64,000 nucleotides of DNA from Gordonia spumicola (GTDB lineage: Bacteria > Actinomycetota > Actinomycetes > Mycobacteriales > Mycobacteriaceae). The position numbers and the translations under genes are program-made. The notes beneath the pieces are model-generated. The model had not been told where the DNA came from. It did not search any database and saw only the letters and a list, made by a program, of their open reading frames with translations. Positions 48,194 to 56,565 of the stretch are shown piece after piece. Every line of letters starts with the position of its first letter. Within the stretch, counting starts at the first letter, position 1. The DNA is taken from assembly GCF_009932475.1 (NCBI RefSeq), contig NZ_BJOV01000005.1:1922001-1986000 (forward strand). The letters run 5' to 3'.

Positions 48194-49660
48194 ATGCCCG
48201 CCGCATTCGACGACCTGCTCGCCACCGTCCCATTGGGCGCCTGGATCAACGGGCGGTCGCGCCCCGCGTCGTCGGGCGCGACGTTCGACGTTCGGAATCC
48301 GGCCACCGGTGACGTCCTCGCCGCGGTCGCCGATTCGACCGTCGACGACGTGACCGCGGCGATCGACACCGCGAACGCCGTCGCCGACGAGTGGGCGGCC
48401 ACCCCGCCCCGGGTGCGCGCCGACGTCCTGCGCCGCGCCTTCGACCTCGTCACCGAGCGCCGCGACCAGTTCGCGCTGCTCATCACCCTCGAGATGGGCA
48501 AGCCCGTCGCCGAGAGCCTCGGTGAGGTGACCTACGGCGCCGAGTTCCTCCGCTGGTTCTCCGAGGAGGCCGTCCGCATCAACGGTCGCGTGACGACGGC
48601 GCCCTCGGGCAACGGGCAGATCGTCGTCACCAAGGAGCCGGTCGGCCTGTGCCTGGCGGTGACGCCGTGGAACTTCCCGCTCGCCATGGGCACCCGCAAG
48701 ATCGGACCGGCGCTGGCCGCCGGCTGCACGATGATCGTCAAACCGTCCGAGGACACCCCGCTGACCATGCTTCTGTTGGCGAAGACGTTCGCGGACGCGG
48801 GCCTGCCCGCCGGTGTCCTTTCGGTGCTGCCGACGATGAACGCCGTGGACGTGGTCGACTCCCTCATGCACCATCCGACGATGCGGAAGGTGTCGTTCAC
48901 CGGTTCGACGCAGGTCGGCAAGATCCTGCTCGCGCAGGCCTCCGACCAGGTCCTGCGCACCTCGATGGAGTTGGGCGGCAACGCGCCGTTCCTGGTCTTC
49001 GACGACGCCGACCTCGACGCGGCCGTCGACGGCGCGGTCGCCGCGAAGATGCGCAACGGCGGCGAGGCGTGCACCGCGGCCAATCGCATTCTCGTGCAGA
49101 ACAGTGTCCGTGAGGAGTTCACGTCGCGACTCGCGGCTCGTATCGGCGCGATGGACGTCGGTCCCGGCTGGGAGGAGGGCACCGCCGTCGGCCCGATCGT
49201 CAACGACCGGCAGCGCGAGCGGATCGCGGCCCTGGTCGACGAGGCCGCCGGCAACGGGGCACGGGTCCGGACCGGTGGTGCGAGCCTGGACGGCCCCGGA
49301 TCGTTCTACGCGCCCACCGTGATCGACAACATCCCCGCGGGCAGCGCCATCCTCACCGAGGAGATCTTCGGGCCCGTCGCGGCCGTCGTCGGCTTCGAGA
49401 CCGAGGACGACGGCGTCGCCTTGGCGAACAGCACCGACTACGGTCTCGCGTCGTACTTCTACGCGACCGACATCGCGCGCATCCAGCGCGTGGCGCGGCG
49501 CATCCAGGCGGGCATGGTCGGCGTCAACCGCGGCGTGATCTCCGACCCGGCCGCCCCGTTCGGCGGGATCAAGCAGTCCGGTCTCGGTTCCGAGGGCGGG
49601 TCGGAAGGCATCGGTGAATATCTCGACACCAAGTACGTGGCGCTGCCTCCGTCCGTCTGA
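48194..49660 (+). CDS. gabD: NAD(P)-dependent succinate-semialdehyde dehydrogenase family protein
   Basis: The 488-residue aldehyde dehydrogenase has the catalytic base Glu259 in MELGGNAPF, the nucleophile Cys293 in GGEACTAANR, and the SFTGSTQVGK coenzyme loop. The closest subfamily is succinate-semialdehyde dehydrogenase (GabD), judged by TPWNFPLAMGTRKIGPALAAG. It would oxidise succinate semialdehyde from GABA or other catabolic routes. An AAGGAG site precedes the ATG at 48194. A strong hairpin follows the stop. Other short-chain aldehydes remain possible substrates. Confidence 0.88.
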   Translation: MPAAFDDLLATVPLGAWINGRSRPASSGATFDVRNPATGDVLAAVADSTVDDVTAAIDTANAVADEWAATPPRVRADVLRRAFDLVTERRDQFALLITLEMGKPVAESLGEVTYGAEFLRWFSEEAVRINGRVTTAPSGNGQIVVTKEPVGLCLAVTPWNFPLAMGTRKIGPALAAGCTMIVKPSEDTPLTMLLLAKTFADAGLPAGVLSVLPTMNAVDVVDSLMHHPTMRKVSFTGSTQVGKILLAQASDQVLRTSMELGGNAPFLVFDDADLDAAVDGAVAAKMRNGGEACTAANRILVQNSVREEFTSRLAARIGAMDVGPGWEEGTAVGPIVNDRQRERIAALVDEAAGNGARVRTGGASLDGPGSFYAPTVIDNIPAGSAILTEEIFGPVAAVVGFETEDDGVALANSTDYGLASYFYATDIARIQRVARRIQAGMVGVNRGVISDPAAPFGGIKQSGLGSEGGSEGIGEYLDTKYVALPPSV

Positions 49661-49672
49661 TCCGGCGCACCA

Positions 49673-49711
49673 CGTCGGCCCGGCACCCGAGAGTCGGGCG
49701 CCGGGCCGACG
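49673..49711. terminator. Bidirectional terminator between gabD and the CitE-like gene
   Basis: CGTCGGCCCGGC (49673-49684) pairs perfectly with GCCGGGCCGACG (49700-49711), and an inner CCCGA/TCGGG stem closes a GAG loop. It starts 13 bases after the gabD stop and ends nine bases before the convergent CitE-like stop. Confidence 0.85.
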
Positions 49712-49719
49712 GGAGCCGA

Positions 49720-50568
49720 TCAGTTGTACACGTCGGCGAGCGTGACGACCTTGAGGGCGGCCGCGCGACGCGGAACGTCGGACGGGTCGCCCGCCACCGG
49801 TTCGCCCGCGAGGATCTCCCGAGCGGCGGCGACAGCGTCGGCCCCCGGGGTGAACGCGGCGTTGACCTCGGCGGTCTGCTCCGCACGCAGACACAGCCTG
49901 CCCGTCATGCCCGCGGTGATCGCGTCGCGGGTCTGCGCGAGCAGCGTCTCACCGTCGAACGCCCTGGTCGGACCGTCGACGGGGCCCGGCAGTCGTGCGG
50001 CTCGGCTGGCGACGGTCAGGCGGGTCCGCGGATACGCCAGGCCGATCGCTTCGTCGGCGATGCCGGTGTCGCGCCGGAAGTCGCCGCTCCCGAACGCCAG
50101 TCGCGACGTGCCCGCGCGGCGGGCGATCGACGTCGCCGCCTCGATGCCGACGGCCGACTCGATGAGCGCGACGATCGGCGCACGAGCGGGCAGGCGGGCC
50201 GACGTCGCGTCCACGTGGTCACCGTCCTCGACCTTCGCGAGCATCACGCCCGCCAGTCCGGGCAGTCCGCCGAGGACGGCGACGTCGTCGGCCCATCCGA
50301 CGGTCGTCGCGTCGTTCACCCGCACCCACGCCCGAACGTCGCCGGACGACAAGAGTTCGGCGACCGCATCGCGCGCCGACGACTTCGCCTCCGGCGCCAC
50401 CGCGTCCTCCAGGTCGATGACGACGGCGTCGGCGTCCGACTCCAATGCGGCCCGAACACGTTCGGGGCGGTCGGCGGGCACGAGAAGCCAGCTGCGGGCG
50501 TGTTCGAACGGGACGGTACGGGGTCGAAGCTTCACGGTGTCGATGTCGAGCGATGTCATGGCGTCCAT
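49720..50568 (-). CDS. HpcH/HpaI aldolase or citrate lyase beta-like (CitE) protein
   Basis: The 282-residue protein has CitE/HpcH features: SWLLVPADRPERVRAALESDADAVVIDLEDAV, with acidic residues that bind the metal, VRVNDATT, the IVALIESAVGIEAA segment, and FGSGDFRRDTG. Members cleave citryl-, malyl- or citramalyl-CoA. The start may be 50568 or 50559; the former has GGGGA close upstream. It is convergent with gabD. No citrate lyase alpha or gamma subunit is nearby, so a CoA-thioester lyase role in aldehyde or dicarboxylate metabolism is more likely. Confidence 0.82.
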   Translation of the reverse strand: MDAMTSLDIDTVKLRPRTVPFEHARSWLLVPADRPERVRAALESDADAVVIDLEDAVAPEAKSSARDAVAELLSSGDVRAWVRVNDATTVGWADDVAVLGGLPGLAGVMLAKVEDGDHVDATSARLPARAPIVALIESAVGIEAATSIARRAGTSRLAFGSGDFRRDTGIADEAIGLAYPRTRLTVASRAARLPGPVDGPTRAFDGETLLAQTRDAITAGMTGRLCLRAEQTAEVNAAFTPGADAVAAAREILAGEPVAGDPSDVPRRAAALKVVTLADVYN

Positions 50569-50776
50569 GCTTCCCCGTCCCGGACGGGCGCGGTATGGCC
50601 GTCGCGTACAACTCGACCCCCGCCGATTCACCGAAATGCACACTCGTACGCGGTGGCGAAGTCACCGCGACCGGTTATCCGGACTGCGCAGTTCCGCCGA
50701 GTGCGACGCGGGCCACAGTTGTCTCACTGTCCGCCTGGACACGATCGTCCGATCCGAAGAAAGCACGGTTGACCCG

Positions 50777-51166
50777 ATGACTCCGCTCCGCTCCTCCGTC
50801 CTGATGAACCATCCCGCGTACACCGTGTGGCAGGTGATCCGCGACGTGCCGAACATCAGCCGGTGGTTCCCAGGAATGGTGTCGTCCACCGGTGACATGA
50901 AGAAACGCACGGTCGTCCTCACCGACGGCAGCACCCTGATCGAGGAGATCGTGACCCTCGACGACAGGCTGCGCCGGATGCAGTATCGCGCCGTCGACGG
51001 CGACCTTCCCATCACGCAACATCTCGGGACGGTCGACGTCTTCGACATCGACGCCGACCGGTCGCTCGTCGCCTACAGCACCGAGATCGAGCCGCCCGAG
51101 CTCGCCGAGGCCTTCCACACCGCGATCGAGGAGGCCGTGCAGAACCTGCCGTCGTACATCGACTGA
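50777..51166 (+). CDS. SRPBCC-fold protein (polyketide cyclase/START-like)
   Basis: The 129-residue protein has the START/Bet v1-like pattern: a start like SSVLMNHPAYTVWQVIRDVPNISRWFPGMV, then alternating beta strands (LTDGSTLIEEIVTLDD, YRAVDGDLPITQHLGTV) and a C-terminal helix (ELAEAFHTAIEEAVQNL). These proteins bind hydrophobic ligands; the precise ligand is unknown. The start is uncertain because the ATG at 50777 lacks a nearby ribosome site and no better start is in frame. It is divergent from the CitE-like gene. Confidence 0.75.
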   Translation: MTPLRSSVLMNHPAYTVWQVIRDVPNISRWFPGMVSSTGDMKKRTVVLTDGSTLIEEIVTLDDRLRRMQYRAVDGDLPITQHLGTVDVFDIDADRSLVAYSTEIEPPELAEAFHTAIEEAVQNLPSYID

Positions 51167-51191
51167 CGCACGCGCGACGCGGTGGTCGTGA

Positions 51192-51222
51192 TGTACACGC
51201 CGCCGGATGAATTTGTACAGAA
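51192..51222 (+). promoter_or_regulatory. Pair of TGTACA cores upstream of the NCS1 permease
   Basis: TGTACA occurs at 51192-51197 and at 51214-51219 (within TTGTACAGAA, 51213-51222), with 22 bp between equivalent bases, two turns of the helix. The second copy resembles the TTGTATACAA palindrome found at 58311. A GntR-type operator is inferred. Confidence 0.45.
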
Positions 51223-51308
51223 CGGCGAATTACGTGGCGGCGCGCACACCGTCATCCTTCTCCTACTCCCCCGGCGAACGTCGCCGGCCTCACGGAAGGA
51301 CAACCGAC

Positions 51309-52631
51309 ATGGCTGACACCGAGCTTCAGGAACAGGAGGCGGCCGAGCCGATCGGCAAGTGGTCGCTGTCGATGGCGTGGTGGTCGCTCTTCAGCGCGAT
51401 GTTCTGGCTCTACCTGTCGGCAGCGTCCGCCGCCGCGTACGGCCCGAAGACCACGGTCGTCGGCCTGATCCTCACCATCGTGTCGTACGGCGCCGTCAAC
51501 GCGGTCCTCGCGACATACTCGCTGCGGACCGGGAACACCGTGAAGTCGGTGTCGCAACTGCTGTTCGGCAGGGCGGGGGCCGTGATCGCGTCCCTCCTCC
51601 TCGCGGTGACCGCGCTCTACTACGGCGTCTTCGAAGGCTCGGTGATCGCCCACACCCTGCAGATTCAGTTCGGCGGCGACGTGAAGATCTGGTACGCGGT
51701 CTGTGTCGCCTACGCGGTGCCGCTCGCATTCGGCGGAGTCCGCGACTGGCTCGATCGCCTCAACGGGTTCCTGTTGCCGTTCTACGTCGTCGGCCTGGTG
51801 GCCCTCGTCGTGTTCGCAACCGTCAAACAGGGCTACCCGACCGGGTGGCTCAGCGCCGCGGGACCGGCGTCGCCGATCCCGGGGTGGCTCGGCTCGTACG
51901 CGATCTTCATGGGCGTGTGGGTGATGATGATGTTCACCATGGACTTCGCGTCGATGGGACGTCCGGCCGACGCCGGCTTCCACCGGCGCGCGACGTTCGG
52001 CCCCTTGTTCTACGCCTGCACCTTCGGCGTCAACGGCCTGATCGGCATCTACATCGTCACCGCGTTCGGCAAGGGCGGAACCGAGGGCGGCGTGGTCGAG
52101 GCGGTCCTCGGCTCGCTCGGCCTCGTCGGCGTCGTCCTGATCGTCATCTCGCAGACGCGTATCAACACCGCGAACTACTACCTCGCGTCGAGCAACTTCG
52201 AGAACGTCGTGAGGTCGGTGTTCGGCATCGATCTGCCCCGCATCGTGTGGGTGGTGATCTGCGGCGTCGCGGCGTTCTCCCTGATGCTCACCGACGTGCT
52301 CAGCTACCTGCTCACGGCGATGGCATGGCAGGCGGTCCTCATCGTCGCGTGGGTGTCGGTCGTGCTCGTCCGCATCCTCCTGCGTCGCGACTGGCGATCC
52401 GACGCCCCCACCGGTGACGAACCGACCCTGCGTCCGCTCGCCGCGGCCTGGTTCATCGCGTCAGCCGTCGGTGTCACACTGCATCAGCAGACCGAGTTCC
52501 CCGGACTGTCCGCGGCGGCCCCGGTCGTGACGTTCGCGGTCGGCGCCGGTCTCGGCTGGCTTCTGGTGAGCATGGACCGCAGTCCGGCCGCGGGCGGGAC
52601 CGCGTCACGCGAGCCGCTCACCACCGCCTGA
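51309..52631 (+). CDS. NCS1-family permease (purine-cytosine permease-like)
   Basis: The 440-residue protein has about 12 hydrophobic segments and the cytosine-purine/uracil/hydantoin/allantoin transporter pattern: WSLSMAWWSLFSAMFWLYLSA at the start, SMGRPADAGFH and a long final segment. Members carry nucleobases, hydantoins, allantoin or related small ring compounds with protons or sodium. The ATG at 51309 has an AAGGA site. A terminator-like hairpin lies three bases past its stop, inside the convergent ubiD gene. It probably imports the substrate of this catabolic region. Confidence 0.85.
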   Translation: MADTELQEQEAAEPIGKWSLSMAWWSLFSAMFWLYLSAASAAAYGPKTTVVGLILTIVSYGAVNAVLATYSLRTGNTVKSVSQLLFGRAGAVIASLLLAVTALYYGVFEGSVIAHTLQIQFGGDVKIWYAVCVAYAVPLAFGGVRDWLDRLNGFLLPFYVVGLVALVVFATVKQGYPTGWLSAAGPASPIPGWLGSYAIFMGVWVMMMFTMDFASMGRPADAGFHRRATFGPLFYACTFGVNGLIGIYIVTAFGKGGTEGGVVEAVLGSLGLVGVVLIVISQTRINTANYYLASSNFENVVRSVFGIDLPRIVWVVICGVAAFSLMLTDVLSYLLTAMAWQAVLIVAWVSVVLVRILLRRDWRSDAPTGDEPTLRPLAAAWFIASAVGVTLHQQTEFPGLSAAAPVVTFAVGAGLGWLLVSMDRSPAAGGTASREPLTTA

Positions 52632-54167
52632 CCGAGACGTCTCCGGCCCGGCCGGAGACGTCTCGTCGTCGCGCGAGTCCCGGTCGAAGCCGTACTCGGT
52701 CCACCGCGCGACGACGCGGTCCTGCACCTCCGGCGGATAGGACGTGGTGAACCGCGCGGGCAGACCGTCGGTGGTTCCCGCCGCCAGCTGACTCGGCTGC
52801 AACAGGCTCATCACCGACTTGCCACCACGACCGGCGGCCCTGTCGGCCTCGGTCAGGTAGGGGACGAGCGGAATGCCCGGCGCGTCGTCGAACACGTACT
52901 CCGTCCCCGGGCGATATCTGGTGGCGAACGCCCAGGTGAGAGCACTGCTGTCGGTGACGTCGACGTCGTCGCCGACGAGCAGGACCTTCGGCACCAGCCA
53001 TCCCACGTGCGAGGTGAACAACACGTCGGCGACCGATCGGACCAGATCGGCCTCGGCCATCGGGCGCCGGGCGAACTCGTCGAGCCGCATCGACACCGCG
53101 ATCTGGCAGACCGCGGCCTCGAACGGGCACCACGCCAGGTCGACGGGCAGCCCGGCTCGGCGCAGGAGATCGACGGCCGACGCCGCGATCATGGTTCCCC
53201 AGATGGTGTGGTTCTCCTCCGGTGGCATGCCCGCCACACAGAACGGGAGGATCGGCCGCTCGCGGTGGGTGATCGCCTCGACGTGGAACAACGGCTTCGG
53301 CGATCCCTCGTCGAACTGGTAGCCGTGATACTCCCCCATCGGCCCCTCCATCCCGGTGCCGTCGGGATCGATCCAGCCTTCCACGACGATCTCGGCGGTC
53401 GCGGGGACCATCAGTCCCCGGTGCAGCTCGGTGGCGACGACGCCGACGCCCTCGCCGACGAGTGCGCCGACGTAGCCGTCTTCGCTCACGTTCTCCGGGA
53501 GCGGCATGCCCGCCGCGGCGATCGCGGCGGGCGGAGCCCCGAGGACGAACGCCCACGGAGTGCGCTCTCCGCGCGCCTTCCACTGTTCGTGGATCATGCC
53601 GATGTGCTGCATCGGCATGGCGGGGCCGACGAGTGTCCGAGAGTCGTGGACCATCAGCCTGCTGATCGACCAGCTGGTCCACTCGCCGTCGGGCGTCCGC
53701 ACCACGTGCATGCCGTATGTGCCGAAGTACCGGCCGCCGTCCTGCATGTGCAGCAGCGGGCTTCCGAACCGCTCGAGGTCGACGTCGTCGCCGGTCAGGA
53801 CCACGTCCTTCACGGGGCCGGTCGCCACCTCGCGCGGCGGGATCGGTTCGGCGGACATCGCCTCCACCAGTCGTTCGACGATGTCGCGGGCGGTCGCCGA
53901 CCTGTCCAGCCCGACGTGCGCGGCGATGCGGCCGAATCCGCCGCCGACCGACGACATGCCGGCGGGCGCACCGAGCAGGCGGTACCCCGGCGCGGCTCCG
54001 ACGACCGACTCGAACAGCGGCGCGGGACCGCTCGTCTCGTATACGCGGCGGGTGATCGCGGCGGCCTCGAGGTCGCGGTCGACGGGCGTCCCGATCGCGA
54101 CGGCGTCACCGCCTGCCAGGAGCTCGTCGACGAAGTCTCGGAAGTTGAGTGAACTGCCTCGTTGCAT
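52605..54167 (-). CDS. UbiD-family aromatic (de)carboxylase
   Basis: UbiD enzymes use prenylated FMN, made by UbiX, to decarboxylate aromatic or alpha,beta-unsaturated acids. The 520-residue protein has the UbiD features GKSVMSLLQP near the C-terminus, TGMEGPMGEYHGY and the E-R-E region around FHVEAITHRERPILPFC. The ATG at 54167 has AAGGAG at seven bases; an upstream ATG at 54185 overlaps the ubiX stop but lacks a good site. The last 20 residues are low-complexity and overlap the permease gene by 27 bases. Single-subunit form; no small VdcD-type partner was seen. Confidence 0.9.
   Translation of the reverse strand: MQRGSSLNFRDFVDELLAGGDAVAIGTPVDRDLEAAAITRRVYETSGPAPLFESVVGAAPGYRLLGAPAGMSSVGGGFGRIAAHVGLDRSATARDIVERLVEAMSAEPIPPREVATGPVKDVVLTGDDVDLERFGSPLLHMQDGGRYFGTYGMHVVRTPDGEWTSWSISRLMVHDSRTLVGPAMPMQHIGMIHEQWKARGERTPWAFVLGAPPAAIAAAGMPLPENVSEDGYVGALVGEGVGVVATELHRGLMVPATAEIVVEGWIDPDGTGMEGPMGEYHGYQFDEGSPKPLFHVEAITHRERPILPFCVAGMPPEENHTIWGTMIAASAVDLLRRAGLPVDLAWCPFEAAVCQIAVSMRLDEFARRPMAEADLVRSVADVLFTSHVGWLVPKVLLVGDDVDVTDSSALTWAFATRYRPGTEYVFDDAPGIPLVPYLTEADRAAGRGGKSVMSLLQPSQLAAGTTDGLPARFTTSYPPEVQDRVVARWTEYGFDRDSRDDETSPAGPETSRSGGGERLA
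52634..52664. terminator. Hairpin terminator embedded in the 3' end of ubiD
   Basis: GAGACGTCTCCGGC (52634-52647) is the perfect reverse complement of 52651-52664, giving a 14-bp stem with a 3-base loop. It begins three bases after the permease stop on the plus strand and lies within the last 60 bases of the ubiD coding sequence on the other strand. Confidence 0.75.
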
Positions 54168-54181
54168 TGCGTCTCCTTCTG

Positions 54182-54772
54182 TCATGCGAGGGTCCGGTCG
54201 GTAGTCGCGCGGGAGGCCATGCCCGTCCACCGACGCGCTCCGGTCCAGTCGAGTCGGAACTGGTCGAGGATGCGCGCGACGAGGTGGTCGACGAGATCGG
54301 CCACGGTGTGCGGATCGTTGTAGAACGCCGGGACGGGCGGGAACACGGTGGCGCCGGCCTTGGTCACCTCGAGCATGTTCTCGAGGTGGATCGTCGACAG
54401 CGGCATCTCCCGGGCGACGAGGAGCAGCGGCCTGCGTTCCTTGAGCGTCACATCGGCGGCCCGGCTGATCAGGGACTCCCCGAACCCGATCCGGACCGCG
54501 GCCAGGGTCTTCATGCTGCACGGCACGATGATCATGCCGTCGACGGGAAACGATCCGCTGGATATCGCGGCGCCCTGGTCGTCCAGCTTGTAGACGTGGG
54601 CAGCCAGCGCGGACAGTTCGGCGACCGACATCCCCGTCTCGTCGGTGAGCGTCGCACGCGCCCACCGGCTGATGACCAGATGCACCTCGACGTCCATCTC
54701 GGCGAGCACCTGCAGCAGCCGGACGGCGATCGGCGCACCCGTCGCTCCCGTCACTCCGACGACGATCCTCAT
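54182..54772 (-). CDS. UbiX-type flavin prenyltransferase
   Basis: The 196-residue flavoprotein attaches a dimethylallyl group to FMN to make the UbiD cofactor. Family motifs are the start GVTGATGAPIAVRLLQVL, SSGSFPVDGMIIVPCSMKTLAAVRIG and the ending YNDPHTVADLVDHLVARILDQF. It precedes ubiD in the same operon, and its promoter region contains tandem operator-like repeats shared with the divergent MarR regulator. An AGGATGAC ribosome site precedes the ATG. This local copy serves the UbiD next to it. Confidence 0.92.
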   Translation of the reverse strand: MRIVVGVTGATGAPIAVRLLQVLAEMDVEVHLVISRWARATLTDETGMSVAELSALAAHVYKLDDQGAAISSGSFPVDGMIIVPCSMKTLAAVRIGFGESLISRAADVTLKERRPLLLVAREMPLSTIHLENMLEVTKAGATVFPPVPAFYNDPHTVADLVDHLVARILDQFRLDWTGARRWTGMASRATTDRTLA

Positions 54773-54789
54773 GTCATCCTCCCACCATA

Positions 54790-54827
54790 TAGTTTGTGTA
54801 CGTCCTAATTAGTTCGTGTACGTACTA
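54790..54827. promoter_or_regulatory. Tandem MarR operator repeats between ubiX and the MarR gene
   Basis: Two 18-bp units, TAGTTTGTGTACGTCCTA (54790-54807) and TAGTTCGTGTACGTACTA (54810-54827), agree at 16 of 18 bases and are 20 bp apart. Each is a near palindrome (TAGT...ACTA). They fill the 68-base divergent promoter, so a MarR dimer pair would block both directions. Confidence 0.8.
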
Positions 54828-54840
54828 TACACTCGACCGA

Positions 54841-55284
54841 GTGACCCCCCGTCCCCGCTCCGATGTGCTCGACGGCATCGCGCCCCTCGCCCGCCGCCTG
54901 CATCAACGTCACACCCGCCTGTGGCGCGACGCCGTCGGCTCCGACCTCACCGGGCCCCAGTACACGGTCCTCGCACTCCTCGCCGGGACGGACGAGCTCG
55001 ATCACGCGAGTCTCGGACAGGCCGCCCACCTCGACAAATCGACACTCACTCCGCTCCTGAACCGACTCGGCGCACGCGGCCTGATCACCGAACGACGCGA
55101 CGAGTCGGACCGTCGACGCCGGTTGATCGCGATCAGCGACGCCGGACGCGACGAACTGACGAGTGCGACCCCGGCCGCCGTCGCCGCGGGCGACGAACTC
55201 GTCGAACGGCTCACCGCGCACGAGCGGGCGCAGCTCTCAGCCCTCCTCCTCCGCGCATTGGGATCGAGCGAGGACGACCGGTGA
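54841..55284 (+). CDS. MarR-family transcriptional regulator
   Basis: The 147-residue protein has the winged-helix pattern QYTVLALLAGTDELDHASLGQAAHLDKSTLTPLLNRLGARGLITERRDESDRR. MarR proteins usually repress a divergent operon and are released by an aromatic ligand. Divergent ubiXD and the tandem operator support control of the decarboxylase genes and of itself. The GTG at 54841 is ten or so bases from the -10 region (TACTAT/TATACA). The 3' end overlaps the convergent MFS gene by 48 bases. Confidence 0.9.
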   Translation: MTPRPRSDVLDGIAPLARRLHQRHTRLWRDAVGSDLTGPQYTVLALLAGTDELDHASLGQAAHLDKSTLTPLLNRLGARGLITERRDESDRRRRLIAISDAGRDELTSATPAAVAAGDELVERLTAHERAQLSALLLRALGSSEDDR

Positions 55285-56439
55285 CGAGACGATCGCCGCG
55301 ACGATGACGGCCACCGAGAACACGATCGCGGCGGTCGGCAGTCCGGCGACGAGGGTGAGCGCCCCGATCCCGACCACCGGCACCGACAGTCCGGCGTAGG
55401 CCGCCGCGAAGTACATCGACACCACGCCGGCCACCCGATCCGGCGGCGCCTGCTGAGACACCGTCGTCAACCCGCTCCGGAACAGGCCGCCCGCGCCGAG
55501 ACCGCCGACGATCACGCCCGCGCCGAGAGCCGCGGCGGTCGATGTGGCGGCTCCGATCGCGATCCCGCAGGCCCCCGCGGCCAACAGGACTCGGCTCGTC
55601 GACGCCCCGCGTCGCGGCCCGATCACCGTCGCCGACAGCTGCCCGACCGCCGCGGCGCCGAACGATGCGCAGACGGCCGCCCCGACGATGGTGAGACTGT
55701 GCACGTGGAGCACCGCGGGGACGAACGTAGAGGTCAACGCCGCCACGATGCCGAGCTGAGCGAAGGCCGTGAACACTCCGAGCGCCGCCGTCGCGAACGA
55801 CGGCCCGAGCGGCGATCGGCCCGCGCCCGACGGCCGTCCACCGTCGACGATCTCGACGCGAGGCCGTGTCTCGCGGACCGCGATGAGCATCGCCGCCGGC
55901 ACGAGCGACGCCGCCATCACCAGGTACGGAGTCCGCAACGGGTCGTCGACGCGGTCGGCGACCACGCCGCCGAGGAGCGCACCGGCGCCGAGGCCGAGCA
56001 TGTTCGCGAGTCCGGCGATCAATGCGGCTCGTCGCCGATCGCCGGACGCGTCGCCGAGGTAGGCGGTCGCGACCCCGGTCATCAGACCGACCGACACGCC
56101 GCTGAGCACCCGGCCGATCAGCAGCGGCGCCAGTGCGGCACCCGATGCGAAGACGCCGACCGCCGCCAGCGACACCGCGGCGGCCACCGCGATGACGGGC
56201 ACCCGACCCCACCGGTCCGACAGTCGTCCGCCGCGGGTGAGGGTCACGAGGATCGCGATCGCGTACACCGCGAACACGACGGTCACCGTCACCGACGACA
56301 GACCGTCGCGCGCGGCATAGGTGGACAGCAACGGCGTCGGCACCGTCCCGATCATCATCACGACGAACAGGAGGTAGACGACGAGGACCGCCTCCGCCGT
56401 CCGCCGTGTCGCCGCCCGCCCAGTCGTGTCGATCACCAT
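55237..56439 (-). CDS. MFS transporter, 12-segment type
   Basis: The 400-residue protein has about 12 hydrophobic segments and MFS motif A (GGRLSDRWGRVPVIA). It resembles YfcJ/YhhS-type or aromatic-compound efflux transporters more than sugar porters. A start at 56439 was used; a longer frame to 56505 has no support. It overlaps the convergent MarR gene by 48 bases, one of the longest 3' overlaps in this window. A TTGTACACAA element lies 67-76 bases upstream, suggesting it belongs to the GntR-controlled set. Substrate unknown. Confidence 0.82.
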   Translation of the reverse strand: MVIDTTGRAATRRTAEAVLVVYLLFVVMMIGTVPTPLLSTYAARDGLSSVTVTVVFAVYAIAILVTLTRGGRLSDRWGRVPVIAVAAAVSLAAVGVFASGAALAPLLIGRVLSGVSVGLMTGVATAYLGDASGDRRRAALIAGLANMLGLGAGALLGGVVADRVDDPLRTPYLVMAASLVPAAMLIAVRETRPRVEIVDGGRPSGAGRSPLGPSFATAALGVFTAFAQLGIVAALTSTFVPAVLHVHSLTIVGAAVCASFGAAAVGQLSATVIGPRRGASTSRVLLAAGACGIAIGAATSTAAALGAGVIVGGLGAGGLFRSGLTTVSQQAPPDRVAGVVSMYFAAAYAGLSVPVVGIGALTLVAGLPTAAIVFSVAVIVAAIVSSPVVLARSQCAEEEG

Positions 56440-56505
56440 GCCTCGACCCTCGTCGACGCCGAGGCCGCGCAGACTCCGCACAGTGGAGCATTCACCACCA
56501 CACAC

Positions 56506-56515
56506 TTGTACACAA
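56506..56515 (-). promoter_or_regulatory. GntR-type operator candidate upstream of the MFS gene
   Basis: TTGTACACAA is one base from the perfect palindrome TTGTATACAA at 58311. It lies between the amidohydrolase terminator and the MFS start. Confidence 0.45.
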
Positions 56516-56523
56516 CGACGACA

Positions 56524-56549
56524 GCCGCCGGATCGGACGATCCGGCGGC
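56524..56549. terminator. Terminator downstream of the amidohydrolase gene
   Basis: GCCGCCGGATCG and CGATCCGGCGGC are perfect 12-base inverted repeats separated by two bases. The hairpin is 17 bases past the amidohydrolase stop on the minus strand. Confidence 0.75.
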
Positions 56550-56565
56550 CGCTCCGAAGAAGTCG

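Noticed and set aside
51181-51222. MarR control of the NCS1 permease because of shared GTAC cores
   Set aside because: The permease sites lack the TAGT...ACTA flanks of the MarR boxes and match the GntR-type palindrome better.
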